The translations under genes and the position numbers were made by a program. 64,000 nucleotides of DNA, taken from assembly GCA_030765065.1 (NCBI GenBank), contig CM060978.1:110169192-110233191 (forward strand), in the 5' to 3' direction. Below, piece after piece: positions 1-11,071 of this stretch. How positions within the stretch are numbered: position 1 is the stretch's first letter; the number at the start of each line of letters is the position of its first letter. Source of the DNA: Deroplatys truncata (taxonomy: Eukaryota > Arthropoda > Insecta > Mantodea > Mantidae). The notes below the pieces were generated by a model, which was given only the letters and a program-made list of their open reading frames with translations, did not search any database and had not been told where the DNA came from.

Positions 1-1250
1 GAAATTTATAAGTAGGCAAGTGTTGGAAAAGTAAACAAATTCCAAAATCATTGTATAAAGTTAATCTAATCTCAAATTTTAAGCAAGACGAACAAATAAA
101 TGCTGGAATTACCGAGGCATCACTCTCCTAAGCGCTGCTTATAATGTATACCCTAAAATAATCGATGCCCGGTTAGAAAGAATAACGAATCAACATTATA
201 AGAAAACCAAAGTGATTTTAGAAAAGGATGTATTTTTCAGTAAATCAAATATCTGAAAAGAGAAAGGAATTTAATCTACAGACACACTTAGACTCCATGA
301 ATTTAGAAAAGGTATACGACAGAGTAAAGAGAAAACTATCTTCGGAAATATTACAAAAGAAAGGATATCCTAAACATCTAATCAAAGTACTACAAAATAT
401 GTATAAAAATAAAATAATTAGAAAATGGACGATTTCAGAGGAAATGAAATAACGGTTAAAGCAATGGTGGAGTTTGTCCCCGCAATGTTTTAATATATAC
501 CTATACGGACGAATTTCTTAGATAAATAAAAGGTAAAATACCACCAGGAATCAGAATAAATAGGAATAATACAATGAATATGTATGCTGACGATTTATAA
601 TAGTACAAGCAAAAAAATAGGAATTAATGTGCAGAAAACTGTTATTGAAGTAGGAAATGTTCTAGCAAAATATGGACTCCAGGTATCAATTAATAAAACA
701 GTAATGGGCTTCCAAGGAAAGTACCCTCTAGGACCCAAAATAGTAATAAATAACGAAGTACTAAAACAAGTAAAAATTTAACTATTTAGGAGCAAATGTA
801 ACATATCTAGACAACTAAAACATAAATTAAGGAAATCTCAAAATAACTGTGGAATATTAGAAACGGCACTAAAAGGAAGAACGAGAAAAGAAACTAGCTT
901 AAAATGTTATAAGACAATGACGATTACAACCATTTCCAATGATTGTGAGAAAGAATGGGATAAAATAAATGGGGAGAAATGAGATACTTCAGAACTATTA
1001 GACGGTGCACAATATTGGATAAAATAAAATTTGAAGAAATCAGAGAGGGATTAGGCTTAGATTCTATAAATGACTAAATAAAGCAATATAGAGAAAGATG
1101 GAGAAAGTGATTGCAGAGGATTGACAATACCCGATATCCCAAAATGACAAATGAACAATAATCATATGGAAAAAGAGATACTGGAAGTTGGATGAGAAGA
1201 TGGAAGGAGACATAAGGGCGGAACAGGAGATTTCTCCTAATCCATGAGAG
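1..1250 (+). pseudogene. Decayed non-LTR retrotransposon reverse transcriptase
   Basis: Translation in shifting frames gives reverse-transcriptase blocks in the right order. From 101 there is a CWNYRGITLL-like block (RT motif before the palm). At 228-452 there is a segment with the pattern LEKVYDRV followed by LSSEILQKKGYPKHLIKVLQ. Near 590 are remnants of the YADD catalytic loop, and at 640-780 a KYGLQVSINKT-type block. A C-terminal tail with GRxxRRW-like residues falls near 1200. Multiple stops and frameshifts separate the blocks, so nothing is functional. The 5' end lies outside the window. The clade is not assigned: RTE, CR1 and Jockey groups all have similar blocks. The family-H piece at 1335 follows after about 85 bp of unassigned DNA. 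Confidence 0.75.
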
Positions 1251-1334
1251 ATGATGATGTGTTAGCAAACGAATACCTTGACAAATATAATTTTGAAGAT
1301 GACTTTAATTTTAGAATACGAATGCGTTTAAAAG

Positions 1335-1528
1335 ATCTGATGTGCTGCATTCACACGACATTTTCTACCCACTCTTCCAAAACTATTCTTACAAAGGCTT
1401 ACTCTTCTATCTGCTAAACGACATTACGCATGTAGGTAAGCTAAAACGATAATCAGGTTTTTAGAAAGCGGATCAGTAAGTGACGGCTTTGAAATTCCAT
1501 GCTGCTTGCACGACTACGAGAAAACAAA
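1335..1528 (+). mobile_element. Family H, 5' module A fragment
   Basis: Starts with the family's ATCTGATGTG 5' terminus and a recognisable degenerate ACTTTCTCTAC subterminal repeat. It covers only module A and is directly followed by another copy starting at 1529. Old, diverged subfamily. Confidence 0.7.
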
Positions 1529-2192
1529 ATTCTGTGTTACATTCACATTCTACCCTCTATCGTTTATTGGTGGGTATAAAATTATTCTTACGAAAGTTTA
1601 TTTTTCTATCTACTTCATTTTAATCCAGATAAACCTTACATTACACATTTCCTTAGGATACGAAGGGAACAGTGATAATGTTTCCTTGCAATCGCAAGAA
1701 ACAACTAAAAATCGATGGGACTAGAGTGACAATATACTGAACAAATCCAAATATTAATATCTCGGAAATGGCTTATGCCACAAAAAAGTTATTTGAAATA
1801 AATTGTGTGTTTTAAACAGATCTACATTTTTGTGTGGTACTTTTCGTCTATCGCTGAACGTTTACCAATTATACAAAATTATATAAAATCCCTTCCGAAT
1901 GAAGAGGACTTCACATGCTAATGCAGGAAAATTCAAGATATACATTTTATTTGTCATGTAAATATCTTTAAAAACGGTATTTTAATCAAAATCGTTAGAA
2001 CCATTTTTTAGAAAATCAAAAATTTCGAAAAATGTTCCATGTAAAGGCTAGTTTGGGGCGGTGGTATTTTCTTGAGAATCTTCGTGTCGCTCTTTAGAAG
2101 GTACTGAACCTAAATCCCAAGTTTGGTATTTATCTGTCTTTTCTTCTTGAGCTATGCTGTTCACAGACATACACACACGCACCTTTTAAAAC
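1529..2192 (+). mobile_element. Family H copy, 3' end missing, interrupted
   Basis: Begins with the module A terminus (TCTGTGTTACATTCACAT). It runs through module B up to the short CA stretch and the T-tract that precedes the last ~130 bp of the element. At that point another copy (2194) is inserted. Old subfamily, with many differences from the 9005-9896 reference copy. Confidence 0.75.
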
Positions 2193-2193
2193 A

Positions 2194-2903
2194 ATCTGCT
2201 GTTACATTCAACTAACTTTCATTACCCTCTATCTTATTTACTGGGCATGCAAACTATTCGTATTGAAGAATTTTTTAAATCTATTACATTTTAAACGTTT
2301 GCAGAAATATTTACATTGCATATTTCGTTATAGATACAAAGGGAACAGTAGTAATCAGATGTTTAAGAACTAGATGCTATACGCTGCTTTAAAATTCTAT
2401 ATTCTTTCCATGCAATTGCGAGAAACAACCGAATGTTGAGAGGACTCCAAAGAATGACCAAGTAATGAGCAATTCGAACCATTAATAACGTATATCTCGG
2501 AAATGGCTGATGCCATCAAAAAACGTTATTTGAAACAAATTGTGTGGTTTAAAGCAATCTACATTTGTTGTGTAGTCCGTTTTCGTCTGCCTCTTAACGT
2601 TTACTATATGCAAGATTATACGAAAGTTCTTCCAAATGAAGAGGACTTCAAAGACTATTCCCAGATAATTCAATATATACATTTTATTTATCATGTAAAT
2701 ATCATTAATAAATGATGTTTTAACCAAAGTCGTTGCAGCCACTTTTTAGAAAATAAAATTTACGAAAACTTTTCTGTGTAAGGGTAGTTTGGGATGCAGG
2801 ATTTTCTTGAAAACCTTTATGTCGCATCTTTAGAAGGCACTGAACCTAAATACCAAGTTTGGTGTTTATCCGACTCTTCGTTTTTGAGTCATGCTGTTCA
2901 CAG

Positions 2904-2951
<48 letters not shown>

Positions 2952-2974
2952 ACACACGGAGCGTTTTCTAAAAA
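2194..2974 (+). mobile_element. Family H copy, left part, interrupted at the internal T-tract
   Basis: Module A start at 2194, module B with a pure (CA)n run at 2906-2958. It is then broken at 'ttttctaaaaatg' just before the T-tract, where a further copy begins. Its last ~120 bp reappear at 3678-3798. Confidence 0.75.
2906..2958 (+). repeat. (CA)n microsatellite inside family H
   Basis: About 26 CA units with one interruption. It lies at the same place in module B where every long family-H copy carries a CA/GT-rich run, so it is an internal part of the element that has expanded. Confidence 0.9.
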
Positions 2975-3677
2975 TGTCATGTATCACATGGCTTTTTCTA
3001 CTCTCTAGCGCTTATTAGTGGATATATGCATTATTCTTACGAAAGTTTATTTTTCTATCTACTTCATTTTAACCGAGATAAACCTTTCCGAAAATAGCTG
3101 AATTATACATTTAGATATAGATACAAAGGGAATAGCAATACTCAGATGTTTTAGAAATGGACACTATACACTGGCCTAAAATTTCGTATTGCATGTTGCG
3201 AGAAACAGCTGAAAATCGACAGGACTTGAAAAGAATGCTAAGTACTGAACAATGCAAAACATTAATAACGGATATCTCAAAAATGGTTGATGCTACAAAA
3301 AAGTTATTTGAAGTAAACTGTGGTTAAGGGAGATCCACATTTTTTTGTGTAGCACGTTTTCATCTGTCGCTTAACATTTACCAGTTATGCAAGATTATAT
3401 AAATCACCTTCGAATACAGAGGACTTCACAAGCTACTCTCAGAAAATTGAAGATATACATTTTATTTATAATACCAGTTTGGTATTAACCTGATATTTCT
3501 TTTCGAGTTATGCTGTTCACAGACAGACACCAGATACACACACTTACCTTTTTCTAAAAGTGTGTTTTTGTTGGTCTCAGGGGATCTCAAAACATGCAGT
3601 TGCGGTGAAATCTCTGCATCGATTTTTGGGTGGAATGTAATACCTTCCCTACCTACTATGTACGCGGTAAAGAAAGT
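2975..3677 (+). mobile_element. Family H copy nested in the previous copy
   Basis: Starts with a decayed module A terminus (TCATGTATCACATGG) and ends with AGAAAGT, the family 3' terminus, at 3677. It is shorter than full length through internal loss. Host sequence resumes directly after it. Confidence 0.7.
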
Positions 3678-3798
3678 AAAAGTGCTGTTTTTATTCAAGG
3701 GGCCTCAAAACATGTATTCCTGGTGAAATCTCGGTAATGAGTTTTTTGGGTTTACTGCAATACTACCTGCATTTACTATAGGTAAGCAGTCCAGAAAT
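3678..3798 (+). mobile_element. Family H 3' tail, continuation of the 2194 copy
   Basis: Holds the T-tract followed by the 'cctcaaaacatgtatt' segment and a decayed 3' hairpin. This is the portion missing from the interrupted copy at 2194-2974 (or from the 1529 copy). Confidence 0.65.
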
Positions 3799-4318
3799 TA
3801 GAACATTAAAGAAGCAGTATTGGTTGAGATGTTAGGGTAATATGAATGGATCTATATACGTTATTTTAGGACAGAGTGTCGGCACAAAAACGAAGAGCTC
3901 TATAGAATATTCACACACTTTTTGGGACGTTTTACTTCAGAAGTTTTTGAGTAGTTTTTCATATTTTTGCAATACCATCTCCGGAAACTTAACTCTCTGG
4001 TTTTGCTCGTTCAGTTCGTCCAGAGATATAAATAGTACTTTTATGTCCCATGTTACAGTTCTTCCACAGTCCATTAGACCGTGATATACATTATCTGTTT
4101 TTCCTCTTTGAACTTCTCATGTCTTTTAATAGCATGGCATAGCATCCCGTCCCCTTCTTATCATAATAAGTTAGTACTTCTTCCTACTCCACTCTGTTTT
4201 ATCTCCCTATGGAGCATTCAGTGCTTTTCTGTTTGTCAATATCCTATGCATCAAAGTCGAATTCCCGGCTTTTTGTCCTCTGTGACTTTACAAATAGTAA
4301 AACATAACTACTATTTTT
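3799..4318. other. Unassigned stretch
   Basis: No domain, repeat family or RNA gene recognised. Open frames of about 80-88 codons on the plus strand show no known motif and are probably chance. Confidence 0.5.
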
Positions 4319-5185
4319 ACTTTCCCTACCATGTACTTAGTACTTAGTTCTCTACCCTACTCAGGGGTACTCCACCCAAAAATTAGATACCAAGATTTCG
4401 CCAGAGATACATGTTTTGAGACACCCTGAATCCAAAAAAGGCATTTTTATAAAAAGGTCCGTGTGTGCGTCTGCGTCTGTGAACAATAACTTAAAAACGA
4501 AAAGTTGGATAAATACCAAACTTGGTATTTGAGTTTAGTATTATCCAAGGATGTGACACGAAGATTTTCAAGATAATCCCTAACCCCAAATACCCTTTAT
4601 ATGGAACATTTTTCGAAAACTTTGATTTTCTAAAAAATGACTCTAACCATTTTGATTAAAATACCGTATATGAAAGATATTTACATGACAAATAAAATGT
4701 ATATCTTGAATTTTCTGGGAATAGCCTAGGAAGTCTTCTTCGGAAGGAATTTTGTATAATCTTGTATAACTTATAAACGTTAAGCGATAGACGAAAGTGT
4801 GCAAAAAAATAAGTAAATAAAAAACACACACAATTTACTTCAAATGAGTTTTTCTGTGACATAAGCCATTTCTGATATATCCGTTATTAAAGGTCGAATT
4901 GTTCAATATTTGTCATTCTTTTAAAGTACCAAGAATTTTAAGTTGCTTTTCGCGATTGCATTGAAACAATATGGAATTTTAAGGCCAGCGTATAGCGTCC
5001 AGTTCTTAAACATTTGATTATCGCTGTTCCCTTTGTACTATAACGAAATATGTAACGTAGCTATTCTTACAAAGGTTTGTTTGGATCAAATGCAGTAGAT
5101 AGATAAATAAGCTTGAGTAAGAATACTTTGTATACCCACTAATAAAGTTAGGGAGCAGAAATCATGTGAATGTATCACATCAGAT
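4319..5185 (-). mobile_element. Family H copy, minus strand, near full length
   Basis: Read on the minus strand, it runs from the ATCTGATGTG terminus near 5185 through modules A and B to ACTTTCCCTACC at 4319. It carries CG/GT-rich remnants of the microsatellite near 4460. The 3' terminus may be partly duplicated (two ACTTT/TTCTCTACC-like blocks at 4319 and 4348). Confidence 0.75.
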
Positions 5186-5894
5186 TTTTTTAAACGTATG
5201 TGTGTGTGAACAGCATAACTCAAAACGAAATGTCGGATAAACACCTACCAAACTTCGTGTTTAAGTTTAGTATCTTCTAAAGATTAGCCATGAAGAATTA
5301 AAAAAAAAAAAGAATTCCCCATCATAACCTACCCTTTACATGGAACATTTTTCGAAATTTTGACTCTCTGATTTAATCAAAATAAAGGTTTTGATTAAAA
5401 TACCGTGTTAAAGACATTTACGTGAGAAAACGTATATATTGGATTTTCTGGGAATAGCCTGTGAAGTACTTCTCATTCAGAAGGAATTTTAATAATCTTG
5501 TAGGTATAACTAGTATTACTCTTTAAGACCCACAGTTTATTTTAAAAAAAAACTTTTTATGGCATAAGCCATTTCCGAGATATCCATTATTAATGGTTCG
5601 CATTGTTCAATACTTTTTAATTTTTTTAGTCCTACCGACATTCAGTTGTTTTTCACGATTGCATGGAAACAGTATGAAATTTTAAGGCCAGTATGTAGCG
5701 TACAGTTCTTAAACAACTGACTATCGCTATTCCCTTTGTATCTATAACGAAATGTGTAATGTAGCTATTTCTGCAAAGGTTTATTTGGATTAAAATGAAA
5801 CAGACAGAAAAATAAGCTTTAGTAAGATTAGTTTGTATATCCACTAATAAAGGTTAAAGGGTAGAGAAAGTCATATGAGTGCGTCACATCGGAA
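5186..5894 (-). mobile_element. Family H copy, minus strand, lacking its last ~130 bp
   Basis: Begins (in plus coordinates) at the T-tract and microsatellite part of module B and continues to the module A terminus near 5894. The missing portion is exactly the part that would lie beyond the copy at 4319-5185. This suggests that copy was inserted at the T-tract of this one. Confidence 0.7.
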
Positions 5895-6512
5895 TTTTTA
5901 GGCAGAAAAATGATAACCCACAATATTTCTTTCATTGGTATCCTTAACTTACATGCAGCGTTTATGAACGACCTTTAAACGTGAAAATATTTAAATTCAG
6001 CTATTCCACTATCTTTTACGTAGGTATATTACCAGTTGTGAGCTGACGCCAGCAGTACATGCAATAGATACGAGTAGAAAAACAAGGTCCGATATGCAAT
6101 ATTCATGACAATTATCATCATTAACTACATTAAACAAAGGAATGACATTTCTAAACTGACCATGACCCACATGTTTTAAACCGGTATATTTGTAAAGAGA
6201 CACCACCTCCAAGATAGTTTAAAAAATTGTCAGTTATCAAGGAACTGTATGTTTGAATAATCCAAGTTCACCCACGGATGTGAGAAGTATATCCATACTC
6301 ATTTGGTGGGAAAACTTTGGTAAGTGCGTAATGTCTGTGCGATTAGGCCAGAGATTAATTCAAACAGTGGCATTGCATTTTACATCTATGAATGTAATAT
6401 AACAGTGTCCAAAATGTTTCTCGTAATTTTTGACTTTGGATGAATATTTGATACTAGCGAATATAATGAACTATACTTAAGCTAAAAACGGAAAGTTTAA
6501 TATATTGGTTTG
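5895..6512. other. Unassigned stretch
   Basis: AT-rich DNA with no recognisable repeat, domain or RNA gene. Confidence 0.5.
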
Positions 6513-6513
6513 C

Positions 6514-6573
<60 letters not shown>
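6513..6573 (+). repeat. Compound (GT)n(GA)n microsatellite
   Basis: About 13 GT units pass directly into about 17 GA units. Confidence 0.95.
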
Positions 6574-6577
<4 letters not shown>

Positions 6578-6771
6578 TAGGAAGTAGCATATGTGGTATT
6601 CGCCCGATGGAGCGCAAAATAAAAAGTCGAAATATCACTTATTCAAAAAATGGAACATAACAAAAATTATAATATTTCTAACATGTTTTTTATGCACAAC
6701 GTTTCGATTAGATGAATAGTTAAGAAATTAAACTAATGTTTCATTGCTACTATTATTATACTTACCTAAAC

Positions 6772-7062
6772 CGGTTATGACGGAAACAGTGCTTACAATT
6801 TAGATCGCACTTTAAGCGTGAGACACGCTCAAACCAAAACGTTTTCAAAACAGCACATGACAAACAAGTTGCACAAATAAGAGAGAGGAATGAGAGTGAC
6901 GGAGTGAGAAATTGGAAGAGAGATGCATATGTAGGGAGAGTGGGAGAGGAAAGGAGGATAAAACAGTGAGAAAGCATGAGAGACAGGAGAATCTCAGGAC
7001 TTAACACAATAACGCGAGCGGAGCTGCAGATTCTGTTCATAAAATAAACGTATAGCTTCCGG
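6772..7062 (-). repeat. Repeat T, minus strand copy
   Basis: On the minus strand it has a CAGCTCCGCTCGCGTTATTG-type start near 7030, then about 130 bp of TC-rich sequence, then TTGTGCAA and TTTTGAAAAC blocks near 6830-6860. The same order of blocks occurs at 27190-27545 and 55048-55778. Class unknown. The 102-codon open frame here is a by-product of the pyrimidine-rich core. Confidence 0.5.
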
Positions 7063-7664
7063 CATAACACACACTGCTTTGTTTACTGTTCTGGGCTGTA
7101 GAATATACGTCATATCTAGAGGACAAACGTAAGTACCACCCTACCTAATACAGTGACGTCATACTGAATACACGGACCCAGGACTGCACAGTTGACAGCG
7201 TTACTGATATGTCAGAGTTGCTCAGCATTTATTTTCTGCTCTACCTTTGGCGCTACCGTTTACAGTTCCAGGTTACCTGTAGCACCCCTTATCCATCGCC
7301 GCATTGTGGATACAAAGTCGCTGCATGCACATATTGTAAGCCAAAGGATATTAAGTCCTAGCTCTGGTCATATCCCCGAGGGAAACATATCTACTTATTT
7401 ACACACGAGGAGTACAAACAGAGTTGTATTACTCCAAAACTGAATTTTTGTATTCAGAAACCAGTCCTTTACACAGAAGCAATTCTATAGAGCTCTGTTC
7501 TCTGCAGGTTGTAACACTTTCCTTCAGCTGTTTAAGTTTCTCTTGTCTTTTTCAGAGTAGAAGCAACGTTAGGTTATTAATGCTTCTTACCGATGTTAAT
7601 TTGGATTTAAACGTGAGAATTACCATACTTCTGAGGCTTAAGAATATAAACTATGCAATATGGG
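7063..7664. other. Unassigned stretch
   Basis: Somewhat less AT-rich than its surroundings. Two overlapping plus-strand open frames (83 and 120 codons) show no recognisable domain, and I do not call them genes. Confidence 0.4.
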
Positions 7665-8552
7665 TACATCATCATAACATGAAGCCCCCGCCACCCCAAA
7701 ACATTACCCTCTATTGTTTATTAGAGGGTATACAAACTATTCTTACAAATGTTTTTTTTCCCCCCGTCCACCTCATTTTACTTTAGTTAAACCTTTGCAG
7801 AAATGTATACCTTACACATTTCGTTATACTTAAAAAAGGAACAGCGTTAGTCAAATGTTGAAGAATGGATGCTATATACTGGCCTTAAAAGTTTACATAT
7901 TTTCCATGCAATTGCAAGAACGAACTGAATGTAGAAAGGATTGTAAAAGAATGACAAAGTATTGAACAATTCGAACCATTAATATCTTCGAAATGGCTTA
8001 TGCCACAAAAAAGTCATTTGGGATAAGTTGTGTGCTTTAAAGGGATCTACATTTGTGTGTAGTACTTTTTCCTCTATAACCTTTACCAGTTATGCAAGAT
8101 TTTATAAAGTTCCTTCCAAATGAAGAGGACTTCACAGGTTGTTCCAGAAAATTCAAGATACGCATTTTATATTTTTTAATATATAATATTTTAAACGAAA
8201 TTGTTATTGCTGTTTTTGAACAAATAAAAAAGTTCGAAAATTCTTTTATGTAAAGGGCAGTTTGGGGTTAGGGATTTTCTTGAAAGGTTTCATGTCGCAT
8301 CCTTGGAAAATACTGAACTCAAATACCATGTGTAGTATTTAACCGACTTTATGGGTTTTTGAGTTATGCTGTTCAAACACACACACACATAAACAGACAG
8401 ACACATACACACACAGATCTTTTTCTAAAAATGCTTTGTTTGTTTTGTTTCAAGGCGACTCAAAACGTGTATTTCCGTGAAATCTCGATATCGAATTTTT
8501 GGGTGGAATGCAATACTTTTCCTACTTACTATAGGTAAGCAGTAGAGAAAGT
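7665..8552 (+). mobile_element. Family H copy, old subfamily
   Basis: Module A with a decayed terminus, module B with a CA-rich run near 8375-8415, and a 3' end at AGTAGAGAAAGT (8541-8552). The DNA after its 3' end matches the DNA after the 3' end of the copy at 12760-13190. Confidence 0.75.
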
Positions 8553-9004
8553 AATGAATATAGTACAAAGTCATCCGAAAAATCCCCACAACTTTATCTG
8601 GAACGAAATCAAGTGAGGAGTGCAAGAAAATTGTCAGATTGTATAGAGAAACATATTTAAGGAGGGATGTAAGTGGTGAGGTCAATTTTTTTCTTCAATT
8701 TTTTGAACATTCATGATGTTTTCCTCACTCTCCGTAAATTTTAACATGATATTCCAACTCTTAATGTATTAAAAAAAATACATACTAGTGCGCTGATACT
8801 GCCACGCCCACATTTCAATCAAAATGAACACTTCTGGTTGCATCATTTTATTTTGTCACAATGAATCGCTATGGGCAATTCCACTTCAAGATTATTTTCT
8901 CTAGGTTATTAGTACACCCTTCTTCCACCAGGAGAGGCTATACAATTGCACAATCTGGAGAGCACAAGTTTTTGTTGAGGTTGGAATTGAAGTAGTGAAT
9001 TTTT
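8553..9004. other. Flank shared with another family H copy
   Basis: About 120 bp from 8553 (aatgaatatagtacaaagtc onward) is clearly similar to 13191-13320. The remainder is unassigned. Confidence 0.5.
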
Positions 9005-9896
9005 ACTTTCTCTACTACGTATAGTAAGTAGGGGAAGTATTGCATTCCACCCAAAAATTCGATACCGAGATTTCACCGGAAATACATAGTTTTGAGACTC
9101 GCTGAATCCAAAAAAAGCATTTTTGGAAACATGTCCGTGTGTGTGTCTGTCTGTGTGTCTGTGTGTCTGTGTGTCTGTCTGTGTGTCTGTGTGTCTGTGT
9201 GTCTGTGAACAGCATAACTCAGAAACGAACAGTCGTATAAACACCAAACTTGGTATTTAGGTTCAGTATCTTCCAGAGATGCGACACGAAGGTTTTCAAG
9301 AAAATCCCCCCACTCGAGACTACCCTTTACATGGAACATTTTTCGAAAATTTTAATTTGCTCAAAAATGGCTCTAACGATTGTATTAAAATATCATATGT
9401 TTAAGATAATGTCATTCGAAATGAAATGTATATCTCGAATTTTCTGGGAATGTCTCCAAAAGTATTCTTCATTGTGAGCGACTTTTGCATAACTGGTAAA
9501 CCATAAGAGATAGACAAAACTTTACTACACAAAAAATGTAGAGCGTGTTAAAATACGCAACTTATGTCATATACATTTCTTTTGTTGAGTGAACCGTTTT
9601 CGAGATATTGCTTGTTATTTCCTTAAATTTTCCAATACTTATACTTTTTCTCAAATTCGTTACTCATTTTTTTATGTCCTGGACATGCAAAGAGAATGGA
9701 ATGCGCCACATAGCAACCAGCGTTAAAATATTTGACTATCACTTAAAACCTACCATACTCCCCTTGCATCTACAAGAAAATTACCAATAAGATTGACATC
9801 TCGATATCTCGATTAACATGAAGCATATGGATTAGGCGTTTGTAAAAATAGATTGTACAAGAGCAGAGAAAGTCATGTGAGTGTAACACATCAGAT
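9005..9896 (-). mobile_element. Family H, full-length 892-bp reference copy
   Basis: On the minus strand the element starts ATCTGATGTG at 9896, where ATGTG/CACAT can pair in a small 5' hairpin. The subterminal ACTTTCTCTAC (here with one change) follows. Module A runs to about 9680. Module B contains a GT/CTGT microsatellite (9130-9212). The 3' end has an imperfect hairpin (CTACTTAC...GTAGTAG) followed by AGAAAGT at 9005, flanked by T/A runs. No open frame of significance exists. Asymmetric ends with subterminal inverted repeats, an internal microsatellite and a 3' hairpin are known features of Helentron-related non-autonomous elements. Equating this family with that group is my inference. A MITE-like DNA transposon is the alternative. 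Confidence 0.8.
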
Positions 9897-9963
9897 TTTT
9901 TTGAAAGTATTGTTTTTACTGAATTGCCTAATGTATTTCACAATAGTTGTAATAGTCTTTACA

Positions 9964-10528
9964 ATGCCAAGATCATATGGAGTGTATAAAAATATAAAAT
10001 TTCATGGAAACCGTTTTAAAAACAGAAACAACCAGTAGCAGACAAACTAACACAACTGAATCTATCAGCTTCATCTTCTAAAATTGATTCTGATCTGCAA
10101 GTTTTGGATAACAGTGTAGCCAATGAAGATTTATCAATGTCAGGGCTAAGACTTGTAGATCTAAATGTAATGCAATAAACATATCATGTGACTGCTCAAA
10201 TTGCTAAAATACTCAGTGTGTCAAAATGATGGAAACAAGCTGAGTTGATGTTGCTTACGTTGATGATGTTCAAATTTGTGTGTGAGAGCTGGGTTTTGAA
10301 TTTTCATTTTCTTCATCCAAGTAAGGGCCAGAAGGCATTTATGAAAGTAATTTTAGATTAGCATATGGAATGACGTGCTTGGAAAGGGGAGAGAAGGTGC
10401 AACATCTTTTGTGGAATTATGAACATGCCTTCAACTATTCTAAGATTTATGCTGTAAACAAATACATTTCCAATATAACATATGTTGCTGCAAAGTGAAC
10501 ATATGAAAGCTGTAGATGAATTAAAGAA
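9964..10528 (+). pseudogene. Mutator-like transposase relic, N-terminal half
   Basis: ATG at 9964 opens MPRSYGVYKNIKFHGNRFK, matching the usual start of arthropod proteins with the Mutator-like transposase domain. Next come a low-similarity SxSASSSKI/LRLVDLN region (10050-10180) and, near 10350-10500, a block resembling the conserved 'AMRxxGxGxxG..FC..MNMP' region. Frames change and stops intervene, so it is inactive. The gene is cut at about 10528 by a GC-rich insertion and resumes at 11072. Family assignment rests on the order of conserved blocks across the gene. Confidence 0.7.
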
Positions 10529-11071
10529 CCACGGGACCAGGACTGACAACTCAGTCCGCACCCTCGGGCTCCGGGAGTCAAGCTTGTGGGGTTTTCCATT
10601 AGGGCAGCACCTATTTTATATTCTGTCCCCCCCCCCTTGCGTGGCCGAGATTGGGTCAGAACACTATTCTGCCCTCGTCTCCCGCCACACAGGAACGGAA
10701 ATGGATACGCCACTTACGCACGTCAGCCCAATAGGCAAAACCTATCAGGAAGACTACCGAAGAACCTCGGTGGGGCCGACAGTATACCTAGTTACCGTCT
10801 ACCAGCTCTCACTCATGGTTGGTGCCGAAGATCATCTGGGCGTCTCACAACCCCGCCTGGGGGGGAAAACCAGCCAGATGTACCCAATCTTCCATGGGTA
10901 TCGGGAACCACTGCCTTGCCGAGTCCAACCGAATCCGAACAACTCTCTTATGGGAGGGGCTCGAATATTCGGCCCGGCGTACTTCTAGCAACGTCAGAAG
11001 TACCACGAGTGCTATGGGTCTGCAGCGACCGCACCACAGCAACTGAAGGTGTCGGAACCCTCCTCTACGGA
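10529..11071 (+). mobile_element. GC-rich insertion of unknown class within the transposase relic
   Basis: About 543 bp of markedly GC-rich DNA in an AT-rich window. It begins with a potential hairpin (GGACTGACAACTCAGTCC) and contains a C-run at 10626. It is bracketed by similar sequences, gtagatgaattaaag at 10512 and gtagctgaattagtaaag at 11072, which look like an imperfect target-site duplication. Overlapping open frames of 168-191 codons exist in several frames, as expected for GC-rich DNA; none has a recognised domain. Strand is arbitrary. It could be a SINE or a truncated LINE end. Confidence 0.55.

Noticed and set aside
6513-6573. CRISPR-like or structured array
   Set aside because: Simple microsatellite in a eukaryotic sequence; no spacer-repeat structure.
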